Assembly (NCBI GenBank): GCA_031283515.1
Contig: JAITBS010000298.1
Location: 1-11,061, forward strand
Direction: 5' to 3'
Length of the DNA stretch: 11,061 nt
Source of the DNA: Planctomycetaceae bacterium
Lineage (GTDB): Bacteria; Planctomycetota; Planctomycetia; Pirellulales; Thermoguttaceae
The number at the start of each line of letters is the position of its first letter. Position 1 is the first letter of the stretch. The position numbers were made by a program, and so were the translations under genes. The notes beneath the pieces were generated by a model. The model had not been told where the DNA came from and did not search any database. It saw only the letters and a program-made list of their open reading frames with translations. Positions 7,665-11,061 of the stretch are shown one piece after another.

Positions 7665-7767
7665 TTTTACAACACGAACCACACGAAAAATCACGAAATA
7701 ACATGAAAAGAGTCAAAACAAATATTTCATATTTTTCGTGCTATTTTGGGTGTTTCGTGTTGTAAAA
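7665..7767. repeat. ACGAA-type long imperfect hairpin repeat
   Basis: The left arm (7665-7710) begins TTTTACAACACGAA, and the right arm (7723-7767) ends with the exact reverse complement of those 14 bases. The rest of the ~45-base arms pairs imperfectly around repeated CACGAA and ATGAAA units, with a loop of about 12 bases. Such ACGAA-periodic palindromes resemble dispersed intergenic repeats seen in many environmental bacterial genomes. No T-run follows the stem on either strand, so it does not look like an intrinsic terminator. Confidence 0.7.
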
Positions 7768-7901
7768 TATAAAATTTCATAAATATTACTACAAGAGGTA
7801 TAGATTTTATCTTTTTCCCAAAAAAAGAAAATTTCACATTGTTAGTCAGAGAGTTTTTTGTGTAAACTTTTAACTAATTCTATATTGTGTTTAGTTTTTT
7901 G

Positions 7902-7929
7902 CCGTGTTGTAGCGGTGAATGATTCACGG
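7902..7929. repeat. Small palindrome downstream of trpC
   Basis: GTGAA-TGA-TTCAC (7915-7927) is a compact palindrome. An alternative pairing joins CCGTG (7902-7906) with CACGG (7925-7929). It lies about 50 bases past the trpC stop, but no T-run follows on the minus strand, so a terminator role is doubtful. It could be a protein-binding site or chance. Confidence 0.3.
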
Positions 7930-7975
7930 TTATTTCAAGAAAAATTTGTAAATATCGATACGTTACCGTAATTTT

Positions 7976-8785
7976 CTAAGAACGATTGTTTTCCTGAAAA
8001 GTTCCTGTTACGAATTGACGCAAAGTCTCAACACGATCAGAACTCTTCGACAAACTTTCTCCAATTAAAAAAGAACGGATTCCTGATTTCATTGTTGTTT
8101 CAATGTCTGCACGCGAAGCAATACCGCTGGCAGCAACTATCGTTTGATCTGACGTAAAATAACGGACAAAATTTCGAGAACTTTCCGTATCAACATTCAT
8201 TGTTGCCAAATTACGGTTGTTAATACCAATGAGCGGAAAATGGAACGGTTCAATCTTGCGGATATCTTCTTCATCGAAAACTTCAACCAAGACGTCAATT
8301 CGTAACTCCGCCGCTAAATCATATAAATCTTTGAGTTGCGGAGCATCAAGGCATCGGGCAATCAAGAGCATACAATCCGCATACAACGCCGTTTCATAAA
8401 CCTGATATTCCGAAATAATAAAATCTTTTCGTAACACCGGTAACTGGCAACTTTCTCGCGCCATAATAAGATCGTCCAGCGAACCGGAAAAATAATGCGG
8501 TTCCGTCAATACAGAAAGACATGCAGCTCCGCCTTTTTCATATTCCGTTGCACAAATAACAGGATCAAGATCAGGTGCAAATAATCCCTTTGACGGACTG
8601 CCACGCTTGATCTCCGCAATCACCGCCGCCGTGTTTGGCGACAATTGGACTTTATTTTGCAATGCCGCATGGAATGACCGAAAATTTATACGTTCCCGAT
8701 ACCGGATACGAAATTCTGTTTCTGAAATTACTTTTGATTCATAATCTTTTCGGCGGGAATCAATAATTTTTTTGAGAGTATTCAT
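7976..8785 (-). CDS. trpC: Indole-3-glycerol-phosphate synthase
   Basis: This cytoplasmic enzyme closes the ring of carboxyphenylamino-deoxyribulose phosphate to indole-3-glycerol phosphate, the fourth step of tryptophan synthesis. The 269-residue protein is a complete stand-alone TIM barrel of normal length. Family motifs are all present: IAEIKRGSPSKG (Glu58, Lys60), LRKDF with the catalytic Lys120, LVEVF with Glu168, GINNRNL (187-193; Asn189), AASGI with Ser220, and the phosphate-binding end FLIGESL (239-245). No TrpF domain is fused. The ATG at 8785 is the only sensible start; no SD is visible. No other trp gene is in the window, so the pathway genes are scattered or lie elsewhere. It follows the sulfatase by 301 bases and probably has its own promoter, which I cannot place. 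Confidence 0.96.
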   Translation of the reverse strand: MNTLKKIIDSRRKDYESKVISETEFRIRYRERINFRSFHAALQNKVQLSPNTAAVIAEIKRGSPSKGLFAPDLDPVICATEYEKGGAACLSVLTEPHYFSGSLDDLIMARESCQLPVLRKDFIISEYQVYETALYADCMLLIARCLDAPQLKDLYDLAAELRIDVLVEVFDEEDIRKIEPFHFPLIGINNRNLATMNVDTESSRNFVRYFTSDQTIVAASGIASRADIETTMKSGIRSFLIGESLSKSSDRVETLRQFVTGTFQENNRS

Positions 8786-8881
8786 TTTGTACAGAAATAT
8801 TCAATAAGTTTTTGGAAAGCCCTTTATTTTGTTTTTGAGAATACGAACTAAACAAAAGAGTCGAAATAAAAATTTTTTCGC

Positions 8882-9033
8882 AATATACTCATCACACTTG
8901 ACAATTCGTTTTTTCATTTTTTGACAAGATCAACATTTTTTGACGGGATCAAAAAAATTGAAAGGATTTTTAAATAAAAGACACAAAAATTCTGCTCTTA
9001 TAATACCGAATTTTAAAGTGCAATGAGTATATT
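8882..9033. repeat. 18-bp inverted repeat pair bounding a ~150-base unit
   Basis: AATATACTCATCACACTT (8882-8899) and AAGTGCAATGAGTATATT (9016-9033) are inverted copies with 16 of 18 positions matching. The 116 bases between are non-coding. The form recalls terminal repeats of a small non-autonomous transposable element, but no clear target duplication flanks it. Confidence 0.55.
8915..8952. repeat. Perfectly adjacent 19-bp tandem repeat with operator-like core
   Basis: CATTTTTTGACAAGATCAA (8915-8933) is followed without a gap by CATTTTTTGACGGGATCAA (8934-8952); only two positions differ. Each copy holds TTGA-N5-TCAA. The second extends to an 8-bp stem, TTTTTTGA-CGGGA-TCAAAAAA (8936-8956). 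It lies 130-170 bases upstream of the trpC ATG, so a regulator-binding site for trpC is possible; it may equally be simple repeat expansion. Confidence 0.6.
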
Positions 9034-9086
9034 TCATATTTAAAAATATTTGTGAACAATGACGAATAGATTTATCGTAATTGATT

Positions 9087-10697
9087 TTATTTCCGGCGTT
9101 TTTCAATATCATTACGAAGCCGTTCGATCATTTTTTTCATACCCGGTCGTCCTTCGGGAAATGGGGTGTCGAAAACGGCACTTTTGGTATTCACCTGAAT
9201 TGGCGGGACTTTGAGTTCTGTTTTATGCCGTTCCAATTCCGTTTTGAGCCGAATAATTTCTGCGGAATAAGTTGAATCATCAATAGCGTTACGAAGTTCC
9301 TGAGGATCCGTTTGTAAATCATAAAATTCCCATTCATCAATATCGTTGTAAAAATGAATCAGTTTGAAATGCCCGTCATAAACACCTTCGTGACGTTTAA
9401 CCATGTGAACCGCAGGATATTCGTAATAATGATAGTAAAAAGATTTTCGCCAATCTGTTGGTGTTTGACCTTTGAGAATCGGAACCAATGATCGACCTTG
9501 CATATCGTTGGGAACTGGAACTCCAGCCATTTCGAGAAATGTTGCGGCAAAATCCACATTGGAAACAATATCGTTATTGATACTGCCCGGCTTAACAACA
9601 CCATTCCAACGAACAATCAATGGCGTTTTGAATGATTCATTGTACATAAACCGCTTGTCAAACCAACCGTGTTCGCCAAGATAAAATCCCTGATCAGAAG
9701 CGTAAACAACTACAGTATTTTCAGCAAGTCCATTTTTGTCCAAAAAATCCGTTATTTGCCCGATACTGTCGTCCACCGCCGCAACACAACTCAAATAATC
9801 CTTCATATAACACTGGTATTTCCAACGTTTCAGAGCAACCGGATCATTTTTAACTGTTTCAAATTCCGCTTTACGTCCGTCGTACATCTCATGCCATTCT
9901 GTTTTCTGCTCATCAGTCATAGAATTCCAAACACCGGGAAATTCAAGTTTCAAATCTTGTGCTGTCATTGTTTCGGCAATCGTCATATCTTGTTCTAACG
10001 CTGCACGGCCACGACCGGAATATGTATCATTAAAGGTTTCTGGATACGGAAATACACGGTCTTTGTATTTATTGTAATATTTCGGATAAGCATCCCATTC
10101 ACGATGCGGGGCTTTGTGTTGTAACATTAAAAGGAAGGGCTTCGATTGATCGCGTTTTTCAAGCCATTGTAGTGAAAGATCGGTAATAATTTCTGTTGTT
10201 TTGCCGATATGTTTAACACGTTCTCCATTGCGAATCATGGGCGGATTGTAATACGGACCTTGCCCAACCAATACTTCCGAATAATCAAATCCCTGAACAT
10301 CGCAAACAAGATGCCATTTTCCAACAATTGCCGTTTGATAACCGGCTTTTTGCAACATTTTTGGAAAAGTCGGTTGATCGATATTAAATTTATCTTCGTT
10401 GGTTTTAAAACCATTTATGTGCGAATATTTACCGGTTTGAATCACGGCGCGGCTCGGACCGCAAAGCGAATTGGTAACACAACAATTAGTAAACCTCATC
10501 CCTTGTGCGGCAAGTTTATCCATTTGCGGTGTTTCATTCCGGTTGGAACCGTAGGCTCCGATTGCCTGATATGCGTGATCATCCGTAAAAATAAATACAA
10601 TATTCGGTCTTGTTTCCGTTGCGAATAACGCAGCCGAAACCGTAACTGCAATAGAAACAGCAACAATAATTAAAGCCGAAAACAAAATGCGTTTCAT
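9087..10697 (-). CDS. Exported type I (formylglycine-dependent) sulfatase
   Basis: This enzyme hydrolyses sulfate esters, probably on host or algal glycans, after export. Counting from the ATG at 10697 it has 536 residues. A signal peptide spans about 1-26 (MKRILFSALIIVAVSIAV...). The metal pair Asp39-Asp40 lies in IFTDDHA. Cys79 in LCGPSRA is the residue that must be converted to formylglycine, and GKYSH follows as expected. Lys127/His129 (GKWH), His194 and His198 (QHKAPH), and Asp335-Gln336 (ASDQGFYLGEHG) complete the active site. The general pattern resembles N-acetylglucosamine-6-sulfatase or mucin-desulfating enzymes, but the substrate is not provable here. The ATG is preferred over a TTG 24 bases upstream because AGGAG lies 7 bases before it. 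The start overlaps the kinase stop as ATGA. A sulfatase-maturating enzyme is required and is not in the window. Confidence 0.93.
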   Translation of the reverse strand: MKRILFSALIIVAVSIAVTVSAALFATETRPNIVFIFTDDHAYQAIGAYGSNRNETPQMDKLAAQGMRFTNCCVTNSLCGPSRAVIQTGKYSHINGFKTNEDKFNIDQPTFPKMLQKAGYQTAIVGKWHLVCDVQGFDYSEVLVGQGPYYNPPMIRNGERVKHIGKTTEIITDLSLQWLEKRDQSKPFLLMLQHKAPHREWDAYPKYYNKYKDRVFPYPETFNDTYSGRGRAALEQDMTIAETMTAQDLKLEFPGVWNSMTDEQKTEWHEMYDGRKAEFETVKNDPVALKRWKYQCYMKDYLSCVAAVDDSIGQITDFLDKNGLAENTVVVYASDQGFYLGEHGWFDKRFMYNESFKTPLIVRWNGVVKPGSINNDIVSNVDFAATFLEMAGVPVPNDMQGRSLVPILKGQTPTDWRKSFYYHYYEYPAVHMVKRHEGVYDGHFKLIHFYNDIDEWEFYDLQTDPQELRNAIDDSTYSAEIIRLKTELERHKTELKVPPIQVNTKSAVFDTPFPEGRPGMKKMIERLRNDIEKRRK

Positions 10698-11061
10698 AAA
10701 AAATCTCCTAATTTTTTCCAAATTGCTTCTAAAAATAAAATCGTTCCAATAATTGCCGCCCCCAATGCTGTGGTAAATACAGCACCGCCGGCAATATCCA
10801 AAGCGTTACCGATATACGGATTATAAGAGTTGGTGATTGCTTTTGCAAGAGTTTCAATAGCGGTATTGAACATTTCGCTTACGACAACAATAGTAATACA
10901 AAAAATCAGCAATATCCATCGAATCGTATCGAAGTTACCAAGCCACCAAGCCGCACCCAACACAACAATTGTTGCCGCAAAATGAATCCGGTAACTCGAT
11001 TGCCGATGAACCGATAAACCTAAACCACGAAATGCATCCGCGAATTTTTGACTCCACTTCC
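10694..11061 (-). CDS. dgkA: DgkA-family diacylglycerol/undecaprenol kinase, N-terminus outside window
   Basis: The frame enters from the right edge (first full codon at 11059) and gives 121 residues, nearly the full length of this small integral-membrane family (about 120-140). KFADAFRGLGLSVHRQSSYRIH matches the amphipathic start of the family. Three hydrophobic helices follow. The second contains SEMFNTAIE, matching the conserved E-x-x-N-x-x-x-E of the active site, and NALDIAGGAV corresponds to the usual AKDIAAGAV. Such enzymes phosphorylate diacylglycerol or undecaprenol at the inner membrane for lipid or cell-wall carrier recycling. Two positions usually acidic or basic appear replaced (Gln at 11000-11002, Leu at 10799-10801). 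A start inside the window (GTG at 10963) would cut off the first helix and is unlikely. The stop overlaps the sulfatase ATG by 4 bases. Confidence 0.87.
   Translation of the reverse strand, partial: KWSQKFADAFRGLGLSVHRQSSYRIHFAATIVVLGAAWWLGNFDTIRWILLIFCITIVVVSEMFNTAIETLAKAITNSYNPYIGNALDIAGGAVFTTALGAAIIGTILFLEAIWKKLGDFL
10705..10709 (-). promoter_or_regulatory. Ribosome binding site of the sulfatase
   Basis: AGGAG on the minus strand at 10709-10705, 7 bases before the ATG at 10697, decides for that ATG over the TTG at 10721. It lies inside the end of the upstream kinase gene, as expected for coupled translation. Confidence 0.7.

Larger units (their letters stand above)
7068..7975. other. Repeat-rich non-coding gap between trpC and hydF
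   Basis: This 908-base stretch holds no gene that I can support on either strand: the open frames are short, overlap the palindromes and resemble nothing. It contains the hydF promoter and ribosome site, a possible folded RNA (7200-7240), a large nested inverted repeat (7435-7640), an ACGAA-type hairpin (7665-7767) and a small palindrome (7902-7929). The segments 7241-7430 and 7768-7900 show nothing further beyond AT-richness. The density of palindromes suggests a landing area for small non-autonomous elements. Confidence 0.7.
8786..9086. other. Non-coding gap between sulfatase and trpC
   Basis: This AT-rich 301-base stretch has no supportable gene and no recognisable promoter pair for trpC or terminator for the sulfatase. 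It holds a 19-bp tandem repeat (8915-8952) inside an 18-bp inverted repeat pair (8882-9033). The rest shows nothing notable. Confidence 0.6.

Noticed and set aside
7571..7765. A 64-codon plus-strand frame in the repeat region
   Set aside because: It consists almost entirely of the two palindromic repeats, with no SD and no protein-like pattern.
7435..7767. CRISPR-like array in the repeat-rich gap
   Set aside because: The repeats are inverted pairs rather than regularly spaced direct repeats, and there are no unique spacers of even length or cas genes.
8936..8956. TTTTTTGA-CGGGA-TCAAAAAA as a terminator of the sulfatase
   Set aside because: The stem is nearly all A/T, lies 130 bases past the stop and is part of a tandem repeat; an intrinsic terminator would need a stronger stem and a T-run beyond it.

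Overview
The window carries seven protein genes, all on the minus strand. Two run off the window edges. Coding DNA is moderately AT-rich and the gaps are strongly AT-rich. The content fits an anaerobic or fermentative, polysaccharide-degrading bacterium. The evidence is a [FeFe]-hydrogenase maturation GTPase (HydF), an exported type I sulfatase, an exported clan GH-A glycoside hydrolase and an exported beta-helix carbohydrate-active-type protein. This mix, together with roomy gaps and several genes without a clear Shine-Dalgarno (SD) site, suggests a gut or sediment member of the Planctomycetota/Lentisphaerota (PVC) group. That placement is inference; there is no rRNA or other marker here to prove it.

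In the direction of transcription (right to left) the first block is dgkA-like kinase (10694-11061, N-terminus outside), sulfatase (9087-10697) and trpC (7976-8785). The kinase stop and sulfatase start overlap as ATGA, so the two are probably translated together. A 301-base gap before trpC holds a perfectly adjacent 19-bp tandem repeat inside a pair of 18-bp inverted repeats.

A 908-base non-coding, repeat-rich stretch (7068-7975) follows. It holds a nested inverted repeat with perfect 18-bp GGGGCACC-type arms (MITE-like), a second large hairpin built from ACGAA-type units, a small palindrome, a possible three-way-junction RNA fold and a candidate hydF promoter.

The second block is hydF (5823-7067), a membrane hybrid histidine kinase (3406-5823), a GH-A hydrolase (1111-3375) and, after a 184-base gap, the start of a beta-helix protein (1-926). 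hydF and the kinase overlap as TGATG and the hydrolase starts 30 bases after the kinase, so these three look like one transcript. This unusual combination links a hydrogenase-cofactor maturase, an orphan hybrid kinase and an exported glycosidase.

The window shows no CRISPR array, no tRNA or rRNA that I can recognise, and no complete insertion sequence with a transposase. The most distinctive signals are the non-coding repeats and the hydF-kinase-glycosidase arrangement. No complete new system is demonstrated.
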